64,000 nucleotides of DNA from Gulosibacter chungangensis (GTDB lineage Bacteria > Actinomycetota > Actinomycetes > Actinomycetales > Microbacteriaceae), in the NCBI RefSeq assembly GCF_008831155.1, contig NZ_WBKB01000004.1, forward strand, positions 62,001 through 126,000, in the 5' to 3' direction. Below, piece by piece: positions 34,540 to 44,276 of this stretch. Both the position numbers and the translations under genes were made by a program. Numbering within the stretch: the stretch's first letter is position 1; each line of letters starts with the position of its first letter. The notes below the pieces were generated by a model. The model was given only the letters and a program-made list of their open reading frames with translations, was not told the DNA's origin and made no database searches.

Positions 34540-34881
34540 ATGACTGATCTCAACGCGCTGGCGTACGAGCATTTGCTGGCCGCTCGCGAGGGCGAACGCG
34601 GTCGAAGTGCAGAACTCGTGCTGCACGACGGTGAGCTGCGTCAGTCACTCATTGCCTTGACCGAGCACTCCGTGTTGCCGGAACATAATTCGCCACCGGC
34701 TGGCAGCATCCAGGTCTTAGTTGGTCGAATCCGCGTGGCGACGGGACAGGGCATCCAGCGTGACATTCGTGCCGGGGAGCTGTGGTTGCTTTCGCACGAG
34801 CGCCACGAGGTCACCGCCTTGGAAGATGCCGCGTTTCTGCTGACCACAGTGACCGGCGTCGGACGAGATTCATTTTCATGA
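34540..34881 (+). CDS. Small cupin-domain protein
   Basis: A 113-residue protein with a single cupin barrel: LIALTEHSVLPEHNSPPAGS, then GRIRVATGQG and GELWLLSHERHEVTALEDAAF. The likely metal ligands are histidine in LPEHN and H-ER-H later in the barrel, although the canonical spacing is loose. The start at 34540 is set by GGGGAGG 8 bases upstream; the longer frame from 34510 lacks one. The gene is 11 bases from the next one, so they are probably co-transcribed. Substrate unknown. Confidence 0.75.
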   Translation: MTDLNALAYEHLLAAREGERGRSAELVLHDGELRQSLIALTEHSVLPEHNSPPAGSIQVLVGRIRVATGQGIQRDIRAGELWLLSHERHEVTALEDAAFLLTTVTGVGRDSFS

Positions 34882-34892
34882 GGTGAGGGGCG

Positions 34893-35435
34893 ATGAGAGT
34901 CGTGTCAGAGCCACAGGGGTACCGCCGGCGAGGTGCCGATGCACAGCCTACGGTTCAGCACAACTACGATCGGGTCGTCCGTGACCAGCAGCTCGCGCTG
35001 TCGAAGATGCGGGGGATTTGGGAGCGTCGCCCGCGCAACGTGCCACACGCCGAACGAGCAGTCGCACACCTCATGGTGGAGCATCGCATCCCCATCGAAA
35101 CCGTCACCGAAACCCTCGGGCTGTCGTATGTGCGCGTGGTTCGGATTCTCAAGCGCGCCACCGGCAGGATGCCGAGTGCACTGGCGATCACCGAAGCTCG
35201 CGCAGCCGGGGTAATTGGCCAAGAAGACATGATCACGCTGCTGTCGAACCGCGAATATGACGCACCGATTTCTAATGGCACCAGGCCCGGTACGGCGGCC
35301 CACGATGAGATTGATCTGCGGCAGCGCCCCAACAGTGTCTCGGTGCTGCAGCAGGCCTATTTTCGGGGGTTGGTGACGCAGGGAGAACTGTGGTTGATTA
35401 GTGACAGCATCACGATTCGGAAGTGGCGCGAATAA
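34893..35435 (+). CDS. Unknown protein with helix-turn-helix-like region
   Basis: A 180-residue basic protein. Residues ~60-92 (HLMVEHRIPIETVTETLGLS then YVRVVRILKRATG) resemble a helix-turn-helix, and the C-terminal half contains another helical segment (VLQQAYFRGLVTQGELWLIS). No known family recognised. It follows the cupin gene by 11 bases with a GAGGGG ribosome site, so a regulator-plus-cupin pair is possible. It is convergent with msrB, which ends 10 bases downstream. Confidence 0.65.
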   Translation: MRVVSEPQGYRRRGADAQPTVQHNYDRVVRDQQLALSKMRGIWERRPRNVPHAERAVAHLMVEHRIPIETVTETLGLSYVRVVRILKRATGRMPSALAITEARAAGVIGQEDMITLLSNREYDAPISNGTRPGTAAHDEIDLRQRPNSVSVLQQAYFRGLVTQGELWLISDSITIRKWRE

Positions 35436-35445
35436 CGCTCGACCG

Positions 35446-35850
35446 CTACTGCGCGCTGGGCGTGAACTCCATGCTTACTGAGTTCATGCAATAGCGGTCA
35501 CCTGTGGGGGTGCCGAAGCCGTCGGGGAACACGTGCCCGAGATGAGAGCCGCATTTGGCGCAGAGAACTTCGACTCGACGCATTCCGAGGGAGTTGTCCT
35601 CCACGTGCTTGACCGCTTCCTGGCGCAGTGGCTCCCAGAAGCTGGGCCAACCGCAGCCCGCATCAAATTTGGTCTCGGCTTTGAAAAGCTCGTTGCCGCA
35701 AGCGCGGCAGGAGTACACGCCTGGGCGTGCCTCATCCAGTAGCGGCCCGGTCCAGGGGCGTTCGGTCGCGGCCTCGCGAAGCACCTGGAATTCCTGCGGG
35801 TTGAGAATCTCTCGCCACTGCTCGGTGGTGCGCTCGATTTCATAAGTCAT
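35446..35850 (-). CDS. msrB: Peptide methionine-(R)-S-oxide reductase MsrB
   Basis: Repairs methionine-R-sulfoxide in proteins. The 134-residue protein has two zinc-binding CxxC pairs (SCRACGNEL and LCAKCGSHLGHVF), the conserved FDAGCGWPSFW and the catalytic cysteine in RYCMNSVSMEF near the C terminus. The start ATG at 35848-35850 has GAGAGGAG at 9 bases. It is divergent from the DUF3263 gene. Confidence 0.96.
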   Translation of the reverse strand: MTYEIERTTEQWREILNPQEFQVLREAATERPWTGPLLDEARPGVYSCRACGNELFKAETKFDAGCGWPSFWEPLRQEAVKHVEDNSLGMRRVEVLCAKCGSHLGHVFPDGFGTPTGDRYCMNSVSMEFTPSAQ

Positions 35851-35986
35851 TTGGGGGAACTCCTCTCGCGATCCATCAGTGTACGCGCGTCAGTTGCAAA
35901 GGCTCAGCGGGTCCGGCCTATCCTCACTAGAGCGTCTCCACGAAGTTCGGAGACAATTCGGTTGTGGATCGCGGAAAGGGGAGCCG

Positions 35987-36289
35987 ATGGGGAAGACAGC
36001 GCAGCCTGCTGAGACAGCGCAGCCTGCTGACCAGGCGAAACCCTCGCAGCCCCGCGATCTGACTGACCTCGAGCGACAAATCCTCGATTTCGAGGATGCG
36101 CATCCGAAGCACTCCCGGGCGAAAGAGGACGCGATTCGCACCGATTTTGGCTATTCCTCAACTCGTTACTATCAAATACTCGGTACGCTCATGGAATCAC
36201 CGGTCGCGCTTCGCGAAAACCCGCTCCTCGTGAAACGGTTGCAGCGAATTCGTGACCGAAAACGTGCCCGACGCTACCGGTCGGCATAG
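35987..36289 (+). CDS. DUF3263 protein
   Basis: A 100-residue protein whose C-terminal ~65 residues match DUF3263: LERQILDFEDAHPKHSRAKE, then FGYSSTRYYQILGTLMES and NPLLVKRLQRIRDRK. The pattern suggests a small helical DNA-binding module, but the family has no established function. The N terminus has two copies of ETAQPA/TAQPAD from a coding repeat at 35995-36035. AAAGGGG is 7 bases before the ATG. In Actinobacteria DUF3263 and LytR_C genes are commonly adjacent, as here. Confidence 0.88.
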   Translation: MGKTAQPAETAQPADQAKPSQPRDLTDLERQILDFEDAHPKHSRAKEDAIRTDFGYSSTRYYQILGTLMESPVALRENPLLVKRLQRIRDRKRARRYRSA

Positions 36290-36336
36290 ACTTTCTCAGT
36301 CCGCTCGATCCCACCGCACCAGGAAAGACCCACCAC

Positions 36337-36912
36337 GTGAAGTACCCCAAAGATCGTTTCGACGATTTCCCCGCCAGCCTGAAACGGCGCGGGGCGCACC
36401 GTGCGCCGCGTGGGCGGGGTTCGAAACTGGCGTCCTGGCTGATTGCACTGGCCTCCTTCGTCCTCTTGGTCGGCATTGGTGTCGGTGTGATGTGGATGAT
36501 CGACCGGCAGGTGCAGTTCACTTCGCAGGCGGGAGACGAGGCCACAACCGAAACCACCCCCGCGGCAACGGAGGAACCCGAAACCACGCCCACCCCCACC
36601 GAACCGGAAGCGACGCAAGACCCCAATATCTCGGTGACCGTGCTCAATGGCGCGGGCGTCGGTGGCCTCGCGGGTGCGACTTCGGATCTGCTGACTGGTG
36701 ATTCGTGGAATGTGGTTACCGTGAGCGATGCGGATTCTGCTGACTACTCGACCACGATCGTCGCCGTCGGCAGCGAAGCGGATCTCGGTGCGGCGTTGGG
36801 TGTTGTTGAGACGCTTGGTTTTGGTGAAGCGCAGGTCGACCCGCAGATTGCGAACGCCGGGGAGATTGTGGTGATTGCGGGCGCCGACGCCGCATCACTC
36901 GTAAACGGCTGA
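36337..36912 (+). CDS. LytR_C-domain membrane protein
   Basis: A 191-residue protein with a basic cytoplasmic N terminus, one membrane helix (~31-53), a Thr/Glu/Pro-rich extracellular linker and a C-terminal LytR_C domain starting [20 protein letters not shown]. LytR_C domains accompany LytR-CpsA-Psr cell-wall ligases; this is the stand-alone form, so a role in the envelope is likely but not specified. Start GTG at 36337. It probably forms an operon with DUF3263, 47 bases upstream. Confidence 0.85.
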   Translation: MKYPKDRFDDFPASLKRRGAHRAPRGRGSKLASWLIALASFVLLVGIGVGVMWMIDRQVQFTSQAGDEATTETTPAATEEPETTPTPTEPEATQDPNISVTVLNGAGVGGLAGATSDLLTGDSWNVVTVSDADSADYSTTIVAVGSEADLGAALGVVETLGFGEAQVDPQIANAGEIVVIAGADAASLVNG

Positions 36913-37049
36913 GTCCGGCTGGCGGTTTGCCACCCGTTCAGCTGCCGTTTGCACTCATGCCCGGTATCGGCACCGAGGCGTTTCCCTCAGCCAGTAGCTT
37001 GCCCCGTGCTGATATACGAGGGCGCGCAGGTGCCGGGAAGGCGATCGCT

Positions 37050-37262
37050 ATGAGCACTGGGATCGTGAAGTGGTTCAATGCCGAAAAGGGTTTCGGCTTT
37101 ATCACCGTCGATGAGGGTGGCGGTGATGTGTTCGTGCACTACCGCTCGATCGAGATGAAGGGTTTCCGGACGCTTGTCGAAGGGCAGCCCGTGGAATTTG
37201 AGATCGTTGCGGGCGAGAAAGGGCCGCAAGCCGAGCAGGTCCGGATGCTGGAAGCTCGCTAG
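37050..37262 (+). CDS. Cold-shock-domain protein
   Basis: A 70-residue single cold-shock domain that binds single-stranded nucleic acid. RNP1 is KGFGFITV and RNP2 is DVFVHYRS; the N terminus [13 protein letters not shown] is standard. The ATG at 37050 is preceded by GGGAAGG at about 8 bases; the open frame upstream to 36927 has no similarity. It lies just upstream of groL but has its own transcription direction and no CIRCE of its own. Confidence 0.95.
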   Translation: MSTGIVKWFNAEKGFGFITVDEGGGDVFVHYRSIEMKGFRTLVEGQPVEFEIVAGEKGPQAEQVRMLEAR

Positions 37263-37328
37263 CCGAGGCAATGGCAGCGAGCCGGTGACAGTGAGTGAGT
37301 TCGCCCAAAGCGGACCGAGAGACGCCTG

Positions 37329-37355
37329 CTTGCACTCTCAGGGTCAGAGTGCCAA
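37329..37355 (+). promoter_or_regulatory. Upstream CIRCE-like operator of groL
   Basis: CTTGCACTC - 9 bases - GAGTGCCAA. The nine-base spacing and inner GCACTC / GAGTGC are those of the HrcA-binding CIRCE element (TTAGCACTC-N9-GAGTGCTAA); three outer positions differ. It begins 35 bases before the perfect copy. Confidence 0.75.
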
Positions 37356-37363
37356 CATGGTCT

Positions 37364-37390
37364 TTAGCACTCGAATTAGCTGAGTGCTAA
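37364..37390 (+). promoter_or_regulatory. Perfect CIRCE operator of groL
   Basis: TTAGCACTC at 37364-37372, nine bases, GAGTGCTAA at 37382-37390: an exact match to the CIRCE consensus bound by the heat-shock repressor HrcA. It is 43 bases upstream of the groL start, in the promoter or leader. Confidence 0.97.
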
Positions 37391-37418
37391 TTTGTTGAAC
37401 CGCCAATGGACGTCCTGA

Positions 37419-39053
<1,635 letters not shown>

Positions 39054-39130
39054 GTCTCATTCACGGTTCACACAGCGGGCGGTACCCTTTGGGCACCGCC
39101 CGCTGGTGCATTTCCGGGAGAGGCATTCTT

Positions 39131-39205
39131 GGGTGATGCACTGCCGGGCGACGCACTGCCGGGCGACGCACTGCCGGACGCTGCACTGCCGGGTGATGTA
39201 CCGGC
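39131..39205. repeat. Tandem repeat, 15 bp x 5, after groL
   Basis: The unit GGGCGACGCACTGCC occurs at 39131, 39146, 39161, 39176 and (degenerate) 39191. The middle two copies are identical. The array fills the gap between convergent groL and the WXG100 gene and forms no clear terminator. Confidence 0.88.
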
Positions 39206-39219
39206 GACCCAGCCGCCGC

Positions 39220-39510
39220 CTAAACCGCAAAGAGGCGGATAACGTCACCTTCCGTGGTGCCATAGTGCTCGGCGGCCGCACCGAGCGCGGTGTTGATCTG
39301 CTGGATCGCCTCTTCCACTTGAGTCTGCACGCCACGCCACTGCTCGACCGCATTGAGGAAGGCAAGTGAACCCTGTCCCTGCCAGCTCGATTCGAGCGTA
39401 TTGAGCGTGGTGGTCAACTGTGCCGAGTGGGTTTGTACGGCGTCGATCTCGGTGTATGCGGTCGACATGGTCGAGGACATCAGATCTGAATCTACGGTGA
39501 ACTTTGCCAT
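39220..39510 (-). CDS. WXG100-family (ESAT-6-like) protein
   Basis: A 96-residue helical-hairpin protein with the WxG motif in LESSWQGQGSLAF near residue 44, the expected midpoint of the family. The flanking helices are rich in A, Q and T. These proteins are substrates of type VII (ESX) secretion and usually occur as dimers. No other ESX gene (EccC ATPase, partner WXG100) is in the window, so it is a lone copy. ATG with AGGAGC 6 bases upstream. Confidence 0.9.
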   Translation of the reverse strand: MAKFTVDSDLMSSTMSTAYTEIDAVQTHSAQLTTTLNTLESSWQGQGSLAFLNAVEQWRGVQTQVEEAIQQINTALGAAAEHYGTTEGDVIRLFAV

Positions 39511-39654
39511 CGCTTGCTCCTTTGGGTTGCTCCTCGCCTGCGCACCTCACGCGGGCGATGAGATCACCGTAGGGCGAGCATCCACTCGCGGGCATGACAA
39601 GGCCCTCGGGCTGTGGGTAAGTGGGTATCCACAGCCAAGATGCATGCCAGGCCT

Positions 39655-39740
39655 GACTCGCCGGGCCTGACCTGCCGAGCCTGGCCTGCCGAGTCTGACC
39701 TGCTGAGCCTGCCCTGCCGAGTCTGCCCTGCCGAGCCTGA
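39655..39740. repeat. Degenerate tandem repeat of about 14-15 bp
   Basis: Six or so degenerate copies of a unit close to CTGCCGAGTCTGCC run through this stretch, between the divergent start of the WXG100 gene and the end of the histidine-kinase gene. Periods are 14-15 bases, and copies differ by one to four bases. Confidence 0.8.
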
Positions 39741-39752
39741 AGACGCAGCGCG

Positions 39753-39783
39753 CAAAAGGGCCCCATCGCAATGATGGGGCCCT
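39753..39783 (-). terminator. Terminator of the histidine-kinase operon
   Basis: AGGGCCCCATC (39757-39767) pairs perfectly with GATGGGGCCCT (39773-39783) around a five-base loop; on the minus strand it is followed by TTTTGCG. It lies 15 bases past the kinase stop. Confidence 0.88.
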
Positions 39784-39798
39784 GCAGTGCGGCGTTGC

Positions 39799-41646
39799 CT
39801 AGTGATTCGTTAGCTGCTCGTCAACCGGTGGCGCGGTTAGCAGCGGGAACTTCAGGCGGAAGGTCGCGCCGCCACCGGGAGTGTCCACGACATCCACGGT
39901 GCCTTCGTGCGCCTGCATGATGGCGGATACGATTGCCAGGCCAAGCCCGGTGCCGCCCGTGTCACGGGCTCGGGAAGTGTCGGCGCGCCAGAAGCGCTGG
40001 AAGATCTTCTGTCGCTCCTCTTCTGTCACGCCATCGCCGTGGTCGATCACCTCGATAATCGCGAGCTTGCGCGGCACATCCACGACGACGCCCAACTCGA
40101 GGGGGCTGCCTTCGGGGGTATAGCGCAGCGCGTTGCCGACGATATTCTGAATCGCCTGGCGCACCTTGTCGCTGTTGCCGTAGATCATCGCGGGGATATC
40201 GCCCTCGTCGCCGTCATCCTCGTAGGGATCAGCGGCCATTTCCACTGGGGCAACGAGCTGCGGTTCCGGGGCAAACTCGGTGGTTGCCGCGACGGTGTCG
40301 GTTTCGGTAGCTGCTTCCGATTGATTATTCCGACGGATGCGTGGCAACTTCAGTGCCTGGGCGAGGCGACGGCGACGCGAAGTACGTTCGCCGGTTGCCG
40401 AGTCATCACTCGCCGAACCGTTGTCTTCAAGCGATTGTCCGGAGAGGGCGGTCGCGTCAAGCAGCGTGTTCGTGGTTTTCGGACCAGGGGAGCCGGGCCG
40501 ACCGAACGCACTCTCTGCAGGGTCGTATTTGCCGTCACCGGGCAGCACCACGATCACGGGCATGACGCTGACGGTGCGGCCCGGCGCCTGCGCGGTGGTA
40601 TCCATGGCAGCGTCCTCGGCCAGCGGCTCAAGGTCGATGACGTCCTTCGGCATTTCACGGTCCTCGTCGAGGCGCGCAAGCTGCAGCAGGTCCTCCACGA
40701 GGCCCCCCATGCGCTTGGCCTCGCCCTCAATACGGTCCATCGCACCGTCGACCTTTTCCTCGTTATCGAGCGCCCCCATCCGGTAGAGCTCGGCATAGCC
40801 GCGGACGGTAACCAGGGGCGTGCGAAGCTCGTGGGAGGCGTCTCCGACGAAGCGGCGCATCTGAGAGATAGTGCGATCTCGTTCGATCAGTGCCGAGTCG
40901 ATTCGACCGAGCATTGAGTTGAGCGCTCGGGAGAGCCGCCCGACTTCAGTATTTGGCGTGGACTCAGGCAGTCGCTGATCGTAGTCACCGGCCGCGAAGG
41001 CCATCGCGGTGGACTCCACCTTGCGCAGCGGTTGCAGCGTGGCCGAAACGAGCAGGCGCGTCAGCGCGGCCGCGAAAATAAGCACCGACAGACCGAAACC
41101 AAAGAAGATCGCCAGGAAGCTCGCCATGGTCGCGTTCACGCTCGACAGGGGCATCGCCACGACCAAGGTGCCGTAGACCTGATCCGCCTGGTACTGGTCC
41201 TCGCGGACGGTGACCACCCGCCAGGGCGCACCTAGGCCATCCCGTATCTCCGAGATGAGATAGGAGGGACCATCCGGATCCCCGGGCACACCCACGGCGA
41301 TATCGGTGGTGTCCGGAGCCAGCGATCGGGGCCTACCCGTCCAGTTATCGACGAGCAGGCGCCCGTCATCGTCAACAATGGCCACGTAATACGGCTGCGG
41401 GGCAGTACGGATGTGCTCAAAGGTGAACTGGCCCGTATTCGCTTCGCTGCCTACGACCAGTGAGGGGTCGGCGGCGATTGAGCGCAGGTTCGCATCGAGT
41501 TGACCGACCAGGGTTGGGCGCAACAGCAACGTGGTGCCGGTGCCCGCCACGATGAGTGAGAAGGCAAGCAGCACCACGTTGACGATGGTGAGCTGATTGC
41601 GAAGGGAAAATTGGTCCCAGCGCGGGAAGCGCTTGGCCACAGGCAA
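39799..41646 (-). CDS. Sensor histidine kinase with large insertion (PhoR/TcrY type)
   Basis: A 615-residue membrane kinase. It has helices at ~20-40 and ~175-200 flanking an extracytoplasmic sensor domain, a HAMP domain, the H box RFVGDASHELRTPLVTVRG (histidine near 270), N box NIVGNALRYTPEG (~504), G1 IDHGDGVTEEE and G2 GTGLGLAIVSAI. Between the dimerisation helices and the N box, where kinases normally have under 60 residues, are about 180, including a ~120-residue low-complexity insert that is first basic (SRRRRLAQALKLPRIRRNN) and then acidic. Start is TTG at 41646 or GTG at 41640, directly after the regulator's stop. Partner of the next gene. Confidence 0.9.
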   Translation of the reverse strand: MPVAKRFPRWDQFSLRNQLTIVNVVLLAFSLIVAGTGTTLLLRPTLVGQLDANLRSIAADPSLVVGSEANTGQFTFEHIRTAPQPYYVAIVDDDGRLLVDNWTGRPRSLAPDTTDIAVGVPGDPDGPSYLISEIRDGLGAPWRVVTVREDQYQADQVYGTLVVAMPLSSVNATMASFLAIFFGFGLSVLIFAAALTRLLVSATLQPLRKVESTAMAFAAGDYDQRLPESTPNTEVGRLSRALNSMLGRIDSALIERDRTISQMRRFVGDASHELRTPLVTVRGYAELYRMGALDNEEKVDGAMDRIEGEAKRMGGLVEDLLQLARLDEDREMPKDVIDLEPLAEDAAMDTTAQAPGRTVSVMPVIVVLPGDGKYDPAESAFGRPGSPGPKTTNTLLDATALSGQSLEDNGSASDDSATGERTSRRRRLAQALKLPRIRRNNQSEAATETDTVAATTEFAPEPQLVAPVEMAADPYEDDGDEGDIPAMIYGNSDKVRQAIQNIVGNALRYTPEGSPLELGVVVDVPRKLAIIEVIDHGDGVTEEERQKIFQRFWRADTSRARDTGGTGLGLAIVSAIMQAHEGTVDVVDTPGGGATFRLKFPLLTAPPVDEQLTNH

Positions 41647-42345
41647 TTAGACCTTTGCGCCGGGAACCTTGAGCATGTACCCGAAGCCTCGTTTCGTTTG
41701 GATGAGCGACTCGCTCGTGTGCGCATCCAACTTGCGGCGCAAGTAGGAAATATAGGACTCGACGATTCCCGCGTCTCCGTTGAAATCGTATTCCCAAACG
41801 TGGTCGAGGATCTGCGCCTTCGAGAGCACCCGGTTGGGGTTCAGCATGAGGTAGCGCAGCAGCTTGAATTCAGTCGGGCTGAGGTCGATCGGTTCGTCGT
41901 TAATGAACACCTCGTGGGTGTCCTGATCCATGGTCAGCTCGCCCGCGCGGATCACCGCTTCCTCTTCAGTCTGCATCGTGCGGCGCAGGATCGCCTTAAT
42001 GCGCGCGACAATCTCATCGAGGGAGAAGGGCTTGGTGACATAGTCATCGCCACCGGAATTCAGGCCCTCGATCTTGTCGTCAGTGGAATCCTTCGCGGTG
42101 AGGAAAAGGATCGGAGAAACATAGCCGGAGGCGCGCAGCCGCTTGGTCACACCAAAACCGGACATGTCGGGGAGCATCACATCGAGCACGATCAGGTCGG
42201 GCTCCTCGTCGATCACTGCGGCAATGGCTCCAGCGCCGTTGCCGACGGTGCGAACCATGAACCCGGCAAAGCGGAGGCTCGTCGAAAGCAGTTCGCGAAT
42301 ATTTGGCTCGTCGTCAACAACAAGGATCTTGGGTCCGTCAGTCAT
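41647..42345 (-). CDS. OmpR-family response regulator (PhoP-like)
   Basis: A 232-residue regulator for the downstream kinase. Receiver: KILVVDDEPNIRELL, phospho-aspartate in LIVLDVMLPDMSGFGV, lysine in DDYVTKPFSLDEIVARI. DNA-binding domain: SPTEFKLLRYLMLN, KAQILDHVWEYDFNG and IVESYISYLRRKLD. The last block is closest to PhoP/TcrX-type regulators of mycobacteria. Its stop is directly followed by the kinase start. Target genes are not evident; the next gene upstream (XPB) is on the same strand but 147 bases away. Confidence 0.93.
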   Translation of the reverse strand: MTDGPKILVVDDEPNIRELLSTSLRFAGFMVRTVGNGAGAIAAVIDEEPDLIVLDVMLPDMSGFGVTKRLRASGYVSPILFLTAKDSTDDKIEGLNSGGDDYVTKPFSLDEIVARIKAILRRTMQTEEEAVIRAGELTMDQDTHEVFINDEPIDLSPTEFKLLRYLMLNPNRVLSKAQILDHVWEYDFNGDAGIVESYISYLRRKLDAHTSESLIQTKRGFGYMLKVPGAKV

Positions 42346-42492
42346 ACAGACAAGTATTGCCGCTTCTGGCTGAAGGCATGCTGGTGATCATTCCCAGGTT
42401 CCCTGATGAGACGGTAAATTCATAGCTCCGAGATAGCCGATTCATAGACTTCAAAACGGCTTTGAAGCCGCTGCGAGGTGTTCGGTGTGCGA

Positions 42493-44133
42493 TCACACCG
42501 CCGCGGTGAGCGATTCCGCATCGAGGATCGAGTACGCATAGCCCTGCTCGGCAAGAAAACGCTGGCGATTCTGCGCGAAGTCCTGATCGACGGTCTCGCG
42601 CGAAACAATCGTGTAAAAGGATGCGGAAACGCCTGTCGAGGACGGCCGCAGCAGACGGCCCAGTCGCTGCGCCTCTTCCTGCCGGGAACCATAGGAGCCC
42701 GAAATCTGGATCGCGACCGAAGCATCCGGCAAATCCACGGAGAAATTCGCGACCTTGGAGACCACCAAAATCGGTGCATCCCCGTTACGGAAGGCCTCGT
42801 AGAGCTCCTCTCGCTCGGCATTCGGGGTCTGGCCGGTAAGCTTCGGGACGCCGAGTTCTTCGGCGACCTGATCGATCTGGTCGAGGTACTGCCCGATGAT
42901 GAGGATGCGCTCCTCGCGGTGCTTTTCGACAATGTGCCTCATCACCTCGAGCTTGGCCTCAGCAGTGGCGGCGATCCGGTAGCGGTCCTCATCGGCGGCG
43001 GAAGCGTACTCCATCCGCGTCTCGTAGGGCAGATCCACGCGGATCTCGAAGCACTCGGCGGGGGAAATGAATCCCTGCGCTTCAATTTCCTTCCAGGGAG
43101 CATCGAAGCGCTTAGGACCGATCAGCGAGAACACATCACTCTCGCGGCCGTCTTCGCGCACGAGCGTCGCAGTGAGCCCGAGGCGTCGGCGGGCCTGGAG
43201 GTCAGCGGTGAGCTTGAACACCGGTGCCGGCAGCAGGTGCACCTCGTCGTACACGATCAGCCCCCAGTCGAGCGCGTTCAGCAGTGAAAGGTGCGCATAT
43301 TCTCCCTTTCGCTTCGCCGTGAGGATTTGATAGGTCGCAATCGTGACGGGCTTGACCTCTTTGGTGTCTCCCGAGTACTCGCCGATTTCGTCCTCCGTCA
43401 GGGAGGTGCGGCGCAGCAATTCGGCACGCCACTGCCGTGCCGAGACGGTATTGGTCACGAGGATGAGGGTGTTCGTGTCGGCAGCGGCCATCGCCCCGGC
43501 CCCGACGATGGTTTTTCCCGCTCCGCAAGGGAGTACCACGACGCCCGAACCACCCTCGAAGAAGTTATTCACGGCATCCCGCTGGTACTCACGCAGGGAC
43601 CAGCCGTCCTCATTGAGGTCGATCTCGTGGGGCGTGCCGGGGGTGTATCCAGCGAGGTCCTCGGCAGGCCAACCGAGCTTCACGAGCTGCTGCTTCAGCG
43701 AACCGCGGGCCCAATCCTGTACCCGGTAGCCACCGTGGATTGGCGCCTCGAGCATCGGGGCGACCTTCTTATTGGTCGCAATCTGGCGAATGATGGCTTC
43801 GTCATCGGAGTGGATGACGAGGCCCTCGTCATCGCGGTCAATGACGAGTTTGCCGTAGCGGTCAACTGTCTCGCGCAGGTCATAGGCCACCGAATCTGGC
43901 ACCGGGAACTTGGCGTACTTATTCAGGGTCTCGAGCATTTCATCGGCGGTGTGCCCGGCTGCCCGCGCATTCCACAGGCCGAGCCGGGTGATCCGATAGG
44001 TGTGGACGTGCTCGGGAGCACGCTCGAGCTCGGCGAAGATTGCGAGTTCGTGACGGGCATCATTGGCGTCGGGATGCGCGACCTCCAGCAGGACGGTTCG
44101 GTCGCTTTGCACAATGAGAGGTCCAAGAGCCAT
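42493..44133 (-). CDS. XPB/Ssl2-type DNA repair helicase
   Basis: A 546-residue SF2 helicase. Walker A LPCGAGKTIVGAGAM, DEVH box IVYDEVHLLPAPVF, motif III LTATLVREDGRESDV, and a C-terminal RecA domain with GSYGSRQEEAQRLGRLLRP. The first ~170 residues contain a DNA-damage-recognition-like domain. It resembles the XPB homologue of mycobacteria, which unwinds and anneals DNA and works with a nuclease in repair. I chose the ATG at 44131-44133 (MALGPLIVQSD). The helicase-associated gene lies just upstream on the same strand. Confidence 0.95.
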   Translation of the reverse strand: MALGPLIVQSDRTVLLEVAHPDANDARHELAIFAELERAPEHVHTYRITRLGLWNARAAGHTADEMLETLNKYAKFPVPDSVAYDLRETVDRYGKLVIDRDDEGLVIHSDDEAIIRQIATNKKVAPMLEAPIHGGYRVQDWARGSLKQQLVKLGWPAEDLAGYTPGTPHEIDLNEDGWSLREYQRDAVNNFFEGGSGVVVLPCGAGKTIVGAGAMAAADTNTLILVTNTVSARQWRAELLRRTSLTEDEIGEYSGDTKEVKPVTIATYQILTAKRKGEYAHLSLLNALDWGLIVYDEVHLLPAPVFKLTADLQARRRLGLTATLVREDGRESDVFSLIGPKRFDAPWKEIEAQGFISPAECFEIRVDLPYETRMEYASAADEDRYRIAATAEAKLEVMRHIVEKHREERILIIGQYLDQIDQVAEELGVPKLTGQTPNAEREELYEAFRNGDAPILVVSKVANFSVDLPDASVAIQISGSYGSRQEEAQRLGRLLRPSSTGVSASFYTIVSRETVDQDFAQNRQRFLAEQGYAYSILDAESLTAAV

Positions 44134-44276
44134 AAGGGTTAATTGTACCGACCCGGATGCGGCACAGTCGCGCTCAGCGCGAACGGAGCCCGCAGACCTG
44201 CGGCTGGACTGTGCGGTGCCGGCAAAGTCGCCATCCTGGTGTAGAAAGCACGAAGACAGCGCCTGGTCCGGCAAAC

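Noticed and set aside
39131-39205. CRISPR-like array after groL
   Set aside because: Copies are 15 bp and directly adjacent with no unique spacers; it is a simple tandem repeat.
42478-44142. Long plus-strand frames (269 and 283 codons) opposite the XPB helicase gene
   Set aside because: They are shadows of a strongly conserved helicase on the minus strand and have no motif of their own.
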